From Legionella bozemanae (GTDB lineage: Bacteria > Pseudomonadota > Gammaproteobacteria > Legionellales > Legionellaceae), in the NCBI RefSeq assembly GCF_001648595.1, contig NZ_LBAW01000020.1:1-64000 (forward strand): 64,000 nt of DNA. Reading direction: 5' to 3'. How positions within the stretch are numbered: position 1 is the stretch's first letter; the number at the start of each line of letters is the position of its first letter. The translations under genes and the position numbers were made by a program. Positions 54,183 to 63,417 of the stretch are shown here, in pieces. The notes below the pieces were generated by a model. The model did not search any database, was not told the DNA's origin, and worked only from the letters and a program-made list of their open reading frames with translations.

Positions 54183-54629
54183 TATTAACACCGCCTCAAT
54201 CGGCAAAACTACCAATAGGCAATATGGAATATGTAACCTATGGCGCAGGAAAACCTGTTCTGATTATTCATGGTGGAGGCAGTGGCTATGATCAAGCGCT
54301 GCTTTTATTCAGGCGATATATGCCTGAAGGTTTTCAAATGGCCGTGGTTATTTAGGAACACCCATTGGGCTCCGGACAAACAATGGCGGTAGATGCAAAA
54401 GCCACTTGTTATGATTTTGCTAAAATTAGTTCTCCTGCATTAATGATTCATAGTACACATGATACATGTAAAATTTTATAATGGTGTGTTTGCCTATGAA
54501 CGATTAGCATCAATAGAAAAAAAACGTTTCTGGATTGAATACGGTACCCATTTTGGTTTTTTCCTTGCCCAGCAGGCTCCAAAGGCAGCAAAAGGTTCGA
54601 GAATTTATAATAAAGTATGGTTAAGGGTC
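54183..54629 (+). pseudogene. Decayed alpha/beta hydrolase
   Basis: MEYVTYGAGKPVLIIHGGG (oxyanion-hole HGG) begins at 54224. A second frame gives RGYLGTPIG, and a third gives DFAKISSPALMIHSTHDT and FYNGVFAYERLASIEKKRFW, then GTHFGFF, i.e. the strand, Asp and His regions of the fold. The middle including the nucleophile elbow is deleted, and several frameshifts are present. The last part is fused in frame to the histidine kinase frame and could mislead gene finders. Confidence 0.75.
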
Positions 54630-56228
54630 ATGAAATTTAATGTATATCTTAAAATTTTGGCTGCGTTCTTTGTGATTTTTTTAATTTTTGTTTTGACATT
54701 TTTTAACTATTTAAAGTTAGTTGAGACAGCGATAGTGATTAATGCAGGGAAAACGATGTCACAAGGACTTTTAATTAGTTTAGAAAATGAATTAGTTAAT
54801 AACCCAAAATCAAATTGGAATGCAATATTAAAGAAAAAGACCGATAATGTTGTTCATATTATAGCAATCGACAGTCTAAAACTTACCCCGACTCAGAATG
54901 ACCAATTAAATAATGGTGAGATAATTTACTTATCAGGTACAACCTATCAATTTCTCAACTTGGTCATTGTACAACATACAGCGTATAAAAAAATTGGTAA
55001 TACTTCATTCGCATTAGCTTATTATTTTTCAGATCCAGGCCAGGTTATTTTTCATTATATGAACCCTGCTTTAACACAAATTGTTGAACATTTATTATTA
55101 AAACCAACAAATACGTGGGATAAAGAAATATTGCAGTTAGAGAAAATATATGGCTTTCCTCTTGATGTTTATACAACCAACAGTAAAAACTTGCCCGGTA
55201 CTATAATTAATTCTTTATCAACAAAGCGTCTGGTATTTGAAACAAATAAAAACTCATCGCAAATTGGTGTGCTCTATTATAGTTTTAGTGGTGGAGTGCT
55301 TAAAGTTGGCCCGCTCAGTTACCTACCAATTACAACAAGAATCAGTGATGTAATGTATTATTTTATATTGGCTTTCTTTTTCTTAGCCCTTTGCCTTATT
55401 ACCTTTTTCTCGGTGCTTTTTGTGAAAAATATGAAGAGGATATATCAAATAACTAAAAATTTTAGTCAAGGGAACTTTGACTTTCATCGGAAAATAGGCA
55501 CCACCTCTGTTTTATATGGGCTATATATAAATATTATCCACATGGGTAAGCGATTAAAAGAATTGATTGAATCACATAAACAAATGTGCCGATTTGTCGC
55601 GCATGAAATTAGAACTCCTTTATCAACCATACAAATGGCGACGGATAGTATCAAAAGGAAAAACACAGAAGATGTAGTACTCAATAAACAGATGAACAGC
55701 ATACAAGAAGATATTGCAGACATGAATCGCATCGTCAGCACTTTTTTGTTTTACTCAAAAATGCATTCAAGCGAATTAAAATTAAAACCATCAGAGACCG
55801 ATATCATAGTATGGTTAAGAAAGTTATTAGACCCTTATTCTTCATCGATATTTGAAATCACATTTCATGCTAATAAGTTAAATTCTTTAAAAGCAAATAT
55901 AGATAGAAATATTTTAAAACATGCTGTTACTAATTTGATTACAAATGCCATGAAATTTGCAGAGCGTCAGATTTCTTTAACTGTTTCACTGGATGATAGC
56001 CATATTTTAATTCATGTAGACGATGATGGCCCAGGCTTACCAAAAGATGGTGTGGATGACATTTTTTCTGAATATACGATTGCTGAAAACGACGAAATGG
56101 GAGATAAACATATTGGGTTAGGATTAGCTATTATTAAGAAAGTTGTTACTCTCCATGGAGGAAAGGTTCTGGCTACACAATCACCGATATTTAAAGGCGC
56201 TCGATTTACAATTTTACTACAAAAATAA
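54630..56228 (+). CDS. Sensor histidine kinase
   Basis: 532 residues from the ATG at 54630. The frame extends upstream to 54459 but that part encodes alpha/beta-hydrolase debris. Two transmembrane helices (about 8-27 and 243-265) enclose a periplasmic sensor domain; a HAMP-like linker follows. H-box FVAHEIRTPLS with His325, N-box NLITNAMKFA, G1 DDDGPGLP and G2 HIGLGLAI are intact. The likely partner is the regulator at 58219-58911, on the other side of the beta-lactamase-like gene. Confidence 0.87.
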   Translation: MKFNVYLKILAAFFVIFLIFVLTFFNYLKLVETAIVINAGKTMSQGLLISLENELVNNPKSNWNAILKKKTDNVVHIIAIDSLKLTPTQNDQLNNGEIIYLSGTTYQFLNLVIVQHTAYKKIGNTSFALAYYFSDPGQVIFHYMNPALTQIVEHLLLKPTNTWDKEILQLEKIYGFPLDVYTTNSKNLPGTIINSLSTKRLVFETNKNSSQIGVLYYSFSGGVLKVGPLSYLPITTRISDVMYYFILAFFFLALCLITFFSVLFVKNMKRIYQITKNFSQGNFDFHRKIGTTSVLYGLYINIIHMGKRLKELIESHKQMCRFVAHEIRTPLSTIQMATDSIKRKNTEDVVLNKQMNSIQEDIADMNRIVSTFLFYSKMHSSELKLKPSETDIIVWLRKLLDPYSSSIFEITFHANKLNSLKANIDRNILKHAVTNLITNAMKFAERQISLTVSLDDSHILIHVDDDGPGLPKDGVDDIFSEYTIAENDEMGDKHIGLGLAIIKKVVTLHGGKVLATQSPIFKGARFTILLQK

Positions 56229-56267
56229 GTATTTAGAGAACTGTAAATGACGTCTTGATTTTGTACG

Positions 56268-57830
56268 TCACATATAAAATTCTGTTTTTGTTCCGGATGT
56301 TTCTGTAGAACTCATATAATGAGGCTGAGATTCTCTCAATTGTCTCACTTCGTCCTTATATTGTAATAGAGAGATTGGTGAAGGCTGTTTCGATAAGAAT
56401 TTGTCACGGCCACCATGGACAAAACTAATGCTCATTTGCTCCCCATCAAATCTTATTTTGAACGATTGGTCTTTTTCAGGCAAAAATTCATTTTCTATTA
56501 ATCGCACAAGTTTTATCTCTTGATCAAATTGCTTGAATATCAAACTACCCTCTCTGATAGACATCTCCACATCATCGTTATAGCGATTCTTATAATTTCC
56601 CACAAACACGCTCAATGATGAGGTAAATTCCTTTTCTGGAGAGCGATGATGTACCGCATTAAACCATTCTAAACGTCTTAACTTGGTTTCATCCTTGGGT
56701 GATAACTCAAGGGCTCTTTCGAAATAACCTCTCGCCTCTGCAAATTTGCCCTCAACTTCAGCAATTTTCCCTAAAATCGTTTCGTGCCATCCTAGCTCAT
56801 TGCTTTGAGTATAATGCAAGTATTTATAAAGCTCTTGCATGTTGCTAATAGGTACTAAATCACTCGAACTGAACACTTGGTTTGCAATACTCATCCCATT
56901 TTCTGAATTGGTAAAAAATACGGCTCCTTTTTTGGTTGTTACATTGAGCGCAATAAAAGCTCGGGTATTAGGGTTTTCACCATATTGATATGCGATTACC
57001 TCATTTTCATGTCTATAGATATGCCAGCCCAAACCACATGTCATAAAGTCATCAGCGTTCGTTGGCTCAAATGCTTGTTTGATGAGAGGATCATTCATAT
57101 TCTCTAACCAAGCAACCATGAGTTTCGAAAAATCATCAGCCGTTGTCAGTAGCGACCCAGCAGCATTTATGGGAGGATCTCCTACGTAGATTGGAGTGGG
57201 TTTTCCTAGCTCGGTATGCACTGCGACAACATTGCCATCGTCCTCTGGTGGCGGCATAAATGTAGAGCGCCTCATTTCCAAGGGGCCAAACACATACTTT
57301 TGAGCCAACGTTTCTAAATCTTTACCCATTTTGGTTTCGATGACTTTCTGCAAGTACAGGAACGCTTCGCCTGAATAGGAATATTTTTGGCCCAGTTCCG
57401 ATTCGGGATCAAACCTTAGCGTTGAAGATAAACTTGCCCCAAAATTCGGCAAGCCTGTGGTATGTGACAATACATGTCGAGCCGTTAATTCCTTAGCTTT
57501 TTTAGGGTATTCACTATCCACTAAGAATCGTTCATAGTGCAGTATATTATGTAATGGTGCGTCTAAATCGATTTGTTTATCCTTGACCAGCTGCAACACC
57601 AAATAAGTAAAAACAATTTTGCTAAGGGAAGATGCTGGAAATCTGGTTTTATCATCTACGGCCATTTCAGAGTCGATAGATTGAGCGTTTTTTTTGCCAA
57701 CAGACATTGAAGTTCTTGCAAACTCATGCTCATCTATTTTTTGGTGTTTGACACACGCATAACTCACAGCTGGAACATGACCCAACTTAGTTATTAGGTG
57801 TAATGTGATTATTAAAGAAGGAGTAGCCAT
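56268..57830 (-). CDS. Beta-lactamase-family serine hydrolase without signal peptide
   Basis: About 520 residues. Active-site SxxK is SLSK (about 68-71), second motif YSYSGEAF (about 149-156), in the class C/LACTB/esterase branch. A TPR-like helical pair follows (KFAEARGYFERALELSP, about 370-387) and a C-terminal beta domain of lipocalin-like type. The N-terminus is not a secretory signal, so the protein is cytosolic or exported by another route such as Dot/Icm. The ATG at 57830 is preferred over GTG at 57845. Sits between the histidine kinase and regulator genes. Confidence 0.8.
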   Translation of the reverse strand: MATPSLIITLHLITKLGHVPAVSYACVKHQKIDEHEFARTSMSVGKKNAQSIDSEMAVDDKTRFPASSLSKIVFTYLVLQLVKDKQIDLDAPLHNILHYERFLVDSEYPKKAKELTARHVLSHTTGLPNFGASLSSTLRFDPESELGQKYSYSGEAFLYLQKVIETKMGKDLETLAQKYVFGPLEMRRSTFMPPPEDDGNVVAVHTELGKPTPIYVGDPPINAAGSLLTTADDFSKLMVAWLENMNDPLIKQAFEPTNADDFMTCGLGWHIYRHENEVIAYQYGENPNTRAFIALNVTTKKGAVFFTNSENGMSIANQVFSSSDLVPISNMQELYKYLHYTQSNELGWHETILGKIAEVEGKFAEARGYFERALELSPKDETKLRRLEWFNAVHHRSPEKEFTSSLSVFVGNYKNRYNDDVEMSIREGSLIFKQFDQEIKLVRLIENEFLPEKDQSFKIRFDGEQMSISFVHGGRDKFLSKQPSPISLLQYKDEVRQLRESQPHYMSSTETSGTKTEFYM

Positions 57831-57980
57831 ATCGATGAATTCCACTTAAAAGTTTTGATATTTTAATTTTATCAAGAATCTTTTTTTCAAATGTATATAA
57901 ATTGCACAGACCTCTCTTCTTACCATATGCCTGAATCTTCTACACATCACTGAAAAACCAGTCCAATCCTATTCCTTTCC

Positions 57981-58077
57981 CCCTGTGGCTTTGTCCGCAG
58001 GGCCCCCGTGTTCTAGGCAGATTTCTGGACCCCGCGGACAAAACCGTGGGACGTAGGCAGGGATGCGATCAAGAACA
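57981..58077. repeat. Large imperfect inverted-repeat element
   Basis: Arms at 57981-58002 (ccctgtggctttgtccgcag) and 58030-58050 pair with few mismatches. The right flank 58051-58077 (acgtaggcagggatgcgatc... acag) resembles the loop of the element at 2024-2101. It lies in the 388-base gap between the beta-lactamase-like gene and the response regulator, which otherwise holds no gene. Confidence 0.55.
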
Positions 58078-58218
58078 GTACCATATACAAGAGCCGATTT
58101 ATTGTTAATCGATTTAGATCAATAGAGTGAACGAAAACAAAGTAAAAACTACTAGAGATTAAATAGGAATATTACTGTTGGCAGGGTAACTGTTTTGATG
58201 AATAAAAATTAAGCATGT

Positions 58219-58911
58219 TTATTCCCAAGCATCAGATATAAATACATATCCTTTTTTATGAATTGTTTTTATACGATAAGGCTTTTTACGATTATCATTC
58301 AGTGCTTTTCTTAAACGTGATATTTTTAAATCAATACCTCTATCAACCCCATCATATTCGTGCCCAGAAAGAGCATACTGCATACTATTTCTACTAAGTA
58401 ATCGATCATGATTCTTAACCAACAAAGCAAGAACTTCAAAGTCAGCGGTACTTATTGAAACTTCTTCACCAAAGAGAGAAACACTCTTAGTACTAAAATT
58501 GATAGAAAAATTGCCGAAATGAAATTGATTTTGATTATTAACTAAATTAGGTCTACGTAATAAAGCTTCTATCCTTGCTTTTAAAACCTCGTCTGCAAAA
58601 GGTTTAGTTAAATAGTCATCTGCTCCGAAGTTTAAAGAGGATACTTCACTTTCTATATCATTAACTGCGGTTAGCATGAGTATTTTCCCCAAATACTCAT
58701 CTCTAACAGTGTGACATATTTGATCGCCATTCATCCCTGGGAGCATGATATCTAATATAACCAGGCCAGGTTGTTCACGAATAATACGATAGACTGCTCT
58801 GTCACCACGTTTTTCGATAGACACCTCATAACCTGCTTCTTGTAAGCTTTCCTTGAGGTAATTGGCTAGCTTAATGTTATCTTCCACAAGCAATATTGAT
58901 TTCTCTTTCAT
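58219..58911 (-). CDS. OmpR-family response regulator (RstA-like)
   Basis: 230 residues. Receiver domain with acid pocket ED at 10-11, phosphorylated Asp54 in LVILDIMLPG, and Lys in YLTKPF; C-terminal winged-helix DNA-binding domain (STADFEVLALLVKNH, GIDLKISRLRKAL, RIKTIHKKGYVF). Probable cognate of the histidine kinase at 54630. It is unusual that the two genes are not adjacent and lie on opposite strands. Confidence 0.9.
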   Translation of the reverse strand: MKEKSILLVEDNIKLANYLKESLQEAGYEVSIEKRGDRAVYRIIREQPGLVILDIMLPGMNGDQICHTVRDEYLGKILMLTAVNDIESEVSSLNFGADDYLTKPFADEVLKARIEALLRRPNLVNNQNQFHFGNFSINFSTKSVSLFGEEVSISTADFEVLALLVKNHDRLLSRNSMQYALSGHEYDGVDRGIDLKISRLRKALNDNRKKPYRIKTIHKKGYVFISDAWE

Positions 58912-59127
58912 TCGTCCTGTCTCAGCCTCTTTAATAAGAAAAACATCAAAACAAATTAGCCTAAAATCCTGTTTAAGTTAAGTTTTACACAGATATAAGA
59001 GTATAAGCAAACACACAGTACTTCTGTACATTTTATATACAACAAATCACTTTTAACTCGGTATACTAACAGATAAGTCAATCCTTATTCAGATGAAATT
59101 ATTATAAACTTGTACTGGAGTATTCTC

Positions 59128-59976
59128 ATGAAAAATGTCAAAGAAAAACACCTGCCTGTTTCTGAATCCATAACGACAGATGAACCCCAAACCTCTTCTA
59201 TAAAATTAGCTTTACAACAATTCAAAAAAGAAGCAGAAAAAAAAGAGGCTGCTGAGGAAGCGGCAAAAGTACGTTGTCGGGTTTGCTTTAAAGAAATTGC
59301 CCCTAAGCGCCTTTGTTCTGGACATGGAGGAGGTAGTGGTGACAGTAAAGATGATAGTGCTACCTCTGATAAAACCTCTGAGAAAAAAGCAAGTCATGAA
59401 GCAGATGACGTGCTAACTAAACCACGCAAAGGAGTTGAGGCTGTTGATGATTTGATAGACGTGTATGATTCTGGGGCTTTAGATGATAACAGTTTTGACG
59501 CGAAAATAATCGAGGAATTGATCGCCCGAGAGCAATTGCTGGTTGAAAGTGATCGTGAATCAATGACGCTCACTATTAAGTTGGTTTGTGAGCCTAATTC
59601 ATTAACTAAAGAACAAAGAAAAGAATTAAAAAAATTCATGGAAGCAATTATAAAAGACTTCAAGAAGTTTAAAGAAGAAAATCATCTTTCCAATGACTAT
59701 ATACACATTACTCAAGATGAAGAGGGCAACATACTTTCTCTTCGTATTAGCATGCCTACATTAACCTTATACGATGCGTTTATCCAACGGCTAGCAAATA
59801 ATTTAGTGCCAACAGCACATGAAAAGGATGAAGCCACCAAAGATCAAAGTTGTACTCCCAATCCACTTTCAATGCAACTTCAACCCTTCCCTTCTATTAC
59901 AAGAGAGAAAATTGAAAAGAATGAGGAAGAACAAGAACTCTTTAATCCATCCCCTTTCCAAATACAACCATGGTAA
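59128..59976 (+). CDS. Polar protein with a Cys-rich patch, candidate effector
   Basis: 282 residues from the ATG at 59128, with CTGGAG 7 bases upstream; an apparent TTG 18 bases earlier is less likely. An acidic/basic low-complexity N-terminus holds CRVCFKEIAPKRLCSGHGGG, a possible small zinc site. A folded alpha/beta region (about 140-225: MTLTIKLVCEPN, HITQDEEGNILSLRISMPT) and a Pro/Glu-rich tail follow. No known family. No PmrA box seen. Confidence 0.65.
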   Translation: MKNVKEKHLPVSESITTDEPQTSSIKLALQQFKKEAEKKEAAEEAAKVRCRVCFKEIAPKRLCSGHGGGSGDSKDDSATSDKTSEKKASHEADDVLTKPRKGVEAVDDLIDVYDSGALDDNSFDAKIIEELIAREQLLVESDRESMTLTIKLVCEPNSLTKEQRKELKKFMEAIIKDFKKFKEENHLSNDYIHITQDEEGNILSLRISMPTLTLYDAFIQRLANNLVPTAHEKDEATKDQSCTPNPLSMQLQPFPSITREKIEKNEEEQELFNPSPFQIQPW

Positions 59977-60019
59977 AAACTACAATTCAAAAGAACAATG
60001 TAAAAGCTCCTATCTTGAA

Positions 60020-60040
60020 AGTGTAGGTCCTACCTACACT
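60020..60040. terminator. Short perfect hairpin downstream of the 59.1-kb gene
   Basis: agtgtaggt, loop cct, acctacact: a 9-base perfect stem 43 bases after the stop codon. No T-run follows on the plus strand, so termination is possible but unproven. Confidence 0.4.
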
Positions 60041-60069
60041 TGCTGCTGCAAGTTGGCCCAACCAAATGA

Positions 60070-60270
60070 TTAGTGTGACAAGCCCCCTATATTGTTACGT
60101 GTTTCCACCTCTATTTTTGCCTTCTCCTTACAGCTCTTTTCTATTAGATTTTGGCCCGTTAAAAAAAAGCTATTCCCAAAAAATATTGACTCCTCTAAAA
60201 GCTTAGAAGGTTTGGTTTTTTGCCTCTGCTGCTCAACGGTGGTTTTGGGGTGCTCAGATTTTGCTCTCAT
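60070..60270 (-). CDS. Possible small protein, unknown function
   Basis: 66 residues, Lys/Glu/Gln-rich with one moderately hydrophobic stretch. AAGGAC stands 8 bases before the ATG. It resembles the polar small protein at 38436-38651 in composition only. An overlapping plus-strand frame of 112 codons lacks a convincing start and is not annotated. Treat as tentative. Confidence 0.35.
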   Translation of the reverse strand: MRAKSEHPKTTVEQQRQKTKPSKLLEESIFFGNSFFLTGQNLIEKSCKEKAKIEVETRNNIGGLSH

Positions 60271-60425
60271 AACAATCGTCCTTATATCTTGTCTTTATAC
60301 AGAACAAAAAAGAATTATTATCCTCTTCTACAACATTACTTTGTCTGACTCTATTTATGTTTTTATCGCAGAGGAAATAAAACCATTTTTATATCGTACA
60401 AAAAATAAAGTAATTTATAAGCTGA

Positions 60426-60458
60426 GTTAATATTTACTTAAGGTTTTATGTTTACTAT
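60426..60458 (+). promoter_or_regulatory. PmrA box and -10 for the carrier-like gene
   Basis: GTTAATATTTACTTAAG (60426-60442) matches cTTAATatT-N2-cTTAAT except at the first and last base. A 10-base spacer leads to TACTAT (60453-60458), 36 bases before the ATG. Legionella PmrA sites of this geometry activate Dot/Icm effector genes. Confidence 0.65.
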
Positions 60459-60494
60459 CCACGTAAATCTTAACCATAAAGGTTATATTAAGCC

Positions 60495-61385
60495 ATGTAT
60501 GAGAAAAAAAACAGCTCTACTTCTTCTGATTCAAAAACATTTAATCAAGAGGAATTCAAAGAAAACGTGCTAAAAGGTGCGGTAATAGGTGCTACGAGTA
60601 CAACAGCAACTTTTAGCTTAATCGATAAACCCTTATCTCAAGCAATAAAATCTGTTGCTGAGTCTTATAAAGCTCAGGGCTTGAAACAATTAACGCAAAA
60701 CATAGTGCAAGCAAATTACTCACAAATCTGGAATAATAGCTTGTATGTTCAGGCGTATCGAAATGCATGGGTGCACCCTATCAAAGGATATCCTGTAGCT
60801 CTTCTTAATTCATGCATGAAAAACATAGTACTTTTTCCTGCATTATATGTCTTTGAAAACGCATTAAATTCACAATTAGCAAATAAAGAAAATGCAAAAA
60901 ATTATTCTGGATTTCTAGCAGGGCTTGCGACTGTTTATATAACAACCCCTATCTCTGTAATAAAGGCTCGAATGATGACTAATGTGCCCATTAATAACCT
61001 TAATGGAAGTCGCCTCATGTCAGGAGTCAATGCTATCGCTATGAGAGATGCAATTCAATATGGTGTCTATTTTAATACACTGAATTATCTTCAAGGAACA
61101 TATGGTGATAATGTCTTAGTAGCAGGTGTATCTGGAGTTGTAGGCTATATTTTCAGCAATCCATTAAGTGTCATTGGACTTAATCAAAAAATTACTGCAG
61201 AATCAACCAACATAGTTACTATGGCAAGCAAAATTTATAAATCAAGTGGTGTAAAGGGCTTCTTTCCTTTAGTTGGTTTGTCTGCCTTTGGAATGTTTGC
61301 CCGTGGTATTGCAATTGACCAAGGCAAAAAAATATATGATGCATTGGTAAGTAATGACGGATATGAAATGACCAAAAAACCGTAA
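60495..61385 (+). CDS. Mitochondrial-carrier-family-like protein, candidate Dot/Icm effector (LncP-like)
   Basis: 296 residues, the size of mitochondrial carriers (about 300). Three repeats each have a Gly-rich odd helix ending in a Pro turn: DKPLSQAIK (P46), TTPISVIKAR (P152) and SNPLSVIGL (P223). Middle-repeat spacing and GFLAGLATVYITTPISVIKAR follow the carrier signature PxDxxKxR, with Ser for Asp. KGFFPLVGLSAFGMFARG resembles the last even-helix region. Bacteria normally lack this family; L. pneumophila LncP is a known Dot/Icm-delivered member that acts in host mitochondria. All three acidic gate residues are Ser, so transport activity may be altered. Confidence 0.72.
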   Translation: MYEKKNSSTSSDSKTFNQEEFKENVLKGAVIGATSTTATFSLIDKPLSQAIKSVAESYKAQGLKQLTQNIVQANYSQIWNNSLYVQAYRNAWVHPIKGYPVALLNSCMKNIVLFPALYVFENALNSQLANKENAKNYSGFLAGLATVYITTPISVIKARMMTNVPINNLNGSRLMSGVNAIAMRDAIQYGVYFNTLNYLQGTYGDNVLVAGVSGVVGYIFSNPLSVIGLNQKITAESTNIVTMASKIYKSSGVKGFFPLVGLSAFGMFARGIAIDQGKKIYDALVSNDGYEMTKKP

Positions 61386-61795
61386 AGATTAGATAGCGAC
61401 CTTCTCTCTATCTGCTGATAAGCTTGAAATCCATGAGGTCAGGTCTTGAGTTTTGCATTTCTCCATTGCTTCATTTGTTCATATTAAAAATATTAGTATT
61501 GTTTTATTAGCCTTTGAATGCATTGTTTTTCAACATATCGCATACGTACAACAGGAACCTTATTCGATTACCACCCTATGCAGAGTTTGAAGCCAGATGT
61601 AAAGAATAAATAGAATAAATATCAAAAAGGATTGCTCACAGTCGTCGAACCAAAGCCCGACCTACCTTTCTGATGGTTTTTTAGGCATTTTATCTATTTT
61701 TATTGAATACAGTTTTATTAACTTCAGATACTAATAAATTTAAATACTAGACTACTTGATTAAAATGCCTTTTGGGAGGGAAAGTCCAAACTAGA
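61386..61795. other. 410-base spacer with no gene seen
   Basis: AT-rich, between two converging genes. It has no long frame and no strong hairpin; a stretch near 61640-61670 (gtcgtcgaaccaaagcccgacctacc) is GC-richer but unidentified. Confidence 0.45.
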
Positions 61796-63268
61796 TTATG
61801 GAGTCATATTTTGTGTAGGACTCGGATTCTCTTCAGAATTTTCTTTACGATGTTTCTTCAAAATAACTGTAGGTCTGCTGCCATTGTACATCCATGATAA
61901 AATAGGCCTTTGGGCGCTTTGAGTATTTAGCTGTGCACTCCGTTGTCTGATTCTCGATAAAGCACTAGGCTTTACAGTAGCTAATTTAGAATAATCCACA
62001 CACTCCGAAAAAATTAACTTGCATTGTTGTTCGCGCGGCAAGGTATCTAAAACTCTAACTTGTTCTAACTCAGATGCTAAAAAGTTACATCTATATCGAT
62101 GACTCACCTGTAATAACGCAGGAAACTCGCTAAAGCCTATTTTCTCAACATTCTGTTTTGCATCAAAAGGATTGAAACCCTCGGTAATTTGAGGATCTAT
62201 AAGCGAGTTTTCATGTAAGTAAGGTTTTTTGTGATAATTGACCCAACGGCAGTGAGCATGGCTTGCCTGAAAATAACCATTTGTTTTTGTAAAAATGGTT
62301 TTTCCAAGTTTTTGGGCAGCTGCAAGAACACATCCATTCCCATAAGTTCCTCCTAATAATAAAGTCTTGGAGCCCGCTCTTTGACATTCCTGATTAAAAA
62401 AACGCATTTTAGCGCCAGAATTTATTTGCTCTTCAATTTTTTTCTGAATTAAATTATCGTTACCCAAATAGTGACTAATTTTTAAAAATAAAGCAGGTAC
62501 ATTATCAGTATTGAAGTGGATAAAGGCAGGAAAAGAGTGTTCCTTACAAATTTTAAGACGTTGTTGAATATTATTCAGAATATAATTTATATAGTTTTCA
62601 TCTGCAATATCGTCAAAAATATCATGAAAGGATTCAATATATAAACTATCCCATTTTGGTAAGTGATTGGCTAAGCGATAAAAATAGCGATCGCTTCTCC
62701 AATACTCTTTATAGACTCTAAAACTGTTGAACAAACTATCTAACTTGGCTACATCATTATTAAATTCACTATGGCATTGCTGGCCTACTCTATGAGGTGA
62801 CAGCAGTGGAGTAAGAATTTTTAAACCTTTTTTTGAATTGCTTAAAAAACAAAAAGGAAGAATTTGATCATCAATATTTTTGTCTTCTTGACTCCCGGAA
62901 ATTAGGAGTTTATTTTGATTCTTAATCACATCATTCATTAACGCAAAAAAGTAAGCAACTTGAGGAGTGTTTATAACAGAATACTCCGTTTTATTTTTTA
63001 AGAATTCAAGAAAAGCCCCCTCGTCAGAGAAGTGTTTTATTTGAGAAGCTAATCTATTCAGTGCAATCAATGCATTTTGAAACTCGTTTATAGATGCAAA
63101 ATACGCCAGTTCCTCTAAAATAATATTTATTTCTTCGTCTAGAGACATTTCAGCTCTACTGGTTTCTTCTAGTGCTTTGACTAGGTCCATCATAAGATCT
63201 CTTGTTAAATTTTTTTTAGGACTTAACTTATATCCTCTACTTTGACTCTCTTCTTTTTTATCTTGCAT
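61796..63268 (-). CDS. Protein of unknown function, candidate effector
   Basis: 490 residues, soluble, no signal peptide. An N-terminal helical region (about 1-110) precedes a mixed domain. Notable segments are SKTLLLGGTYGNGCVLAAAQKL, split here as a Gly-rich loop (LLLGGTYGNG), HFNTDNVPALFLKI and ASHAHCRWVNYH. The C-terminus is Arg/Gln/Pro-rich. No family recognised. A TATAAT-like -10 stands about 45 bases upstream. Confidence 0.65.
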   Translation of the reverse strand: MQDKKEESQSRGYKLSPKKNLTRDLMMDLVKALEETSRAEMSLDEEINIILEELAYFASINEFQNALIALNRLASQIKHFSDEGAFLEFLKNKTEYSVINTPQVAYFFALMNDVIKNQNKLLISGSQEDKNIDDQILPFCFLSNSKKGLKILTPLLSPHRVGQQCHSEFNNDVAKLDSLFNSFRVYKEYWRSDRYFYRLANHLPKWDSLYIESFHDIFDDIADENYINYILNNIQQRLKICKEHSFPAFIHFNTDNVPALFLKISHYLGNDNLIQKKIEEQINSGAKMRFFNQECQRAGSKTLLLGGTYGNGCVLAAAQKLGKTIFTKTNGYFQASHAHCRWVNYHKKPYLHENSLIDPQITEGFNPFDAKQNVEKIGFSEFPALLQVSHRYRCNFLASELEQVRVLDTLPREQQCKLIFSECVDYSKLATVKPSALSRIRQRSAQLNTQSAQRPILSWMYNGSRPTVILKKHRKENSEENPSPTQNMTP

Positions 63269-63417
63269 TAGTAAGAACCCATAAACTCATTGAACAAATA
63301 GTTTTACATTATATAAACATAAAGGAAAAATTAAATGGATAATTATAGATTGACAAATGAATCCTGTATTACAACGGGATCGCTAGCCCCATATGCACAT
63401 TGGGGTTGCCAATCATC

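Noticed and set aside
54459..54629. N-terminal extension of the histidine kinase frame
   Set aside because: Its peptide belongs to a decayed alpha/beta hydrolase; the kinase starts naturally at 54630 before its first membrane helix.
60092..60430. 112-codon plus-strand frame before the carrier-like gene
   Set aside because: No ribosome site, Phe/Cys/Leu-rich composition, overlaps the better-supported minus-strand small frame and runs up to the PmrA box.
63319..63335. PmrA-box-like sequence upstream of the 490-residue gene
   Set aside because: Three of fifteen fixed positions differ and the distance to the TATAAT is only about 5 bases, unlike the other two boxes.
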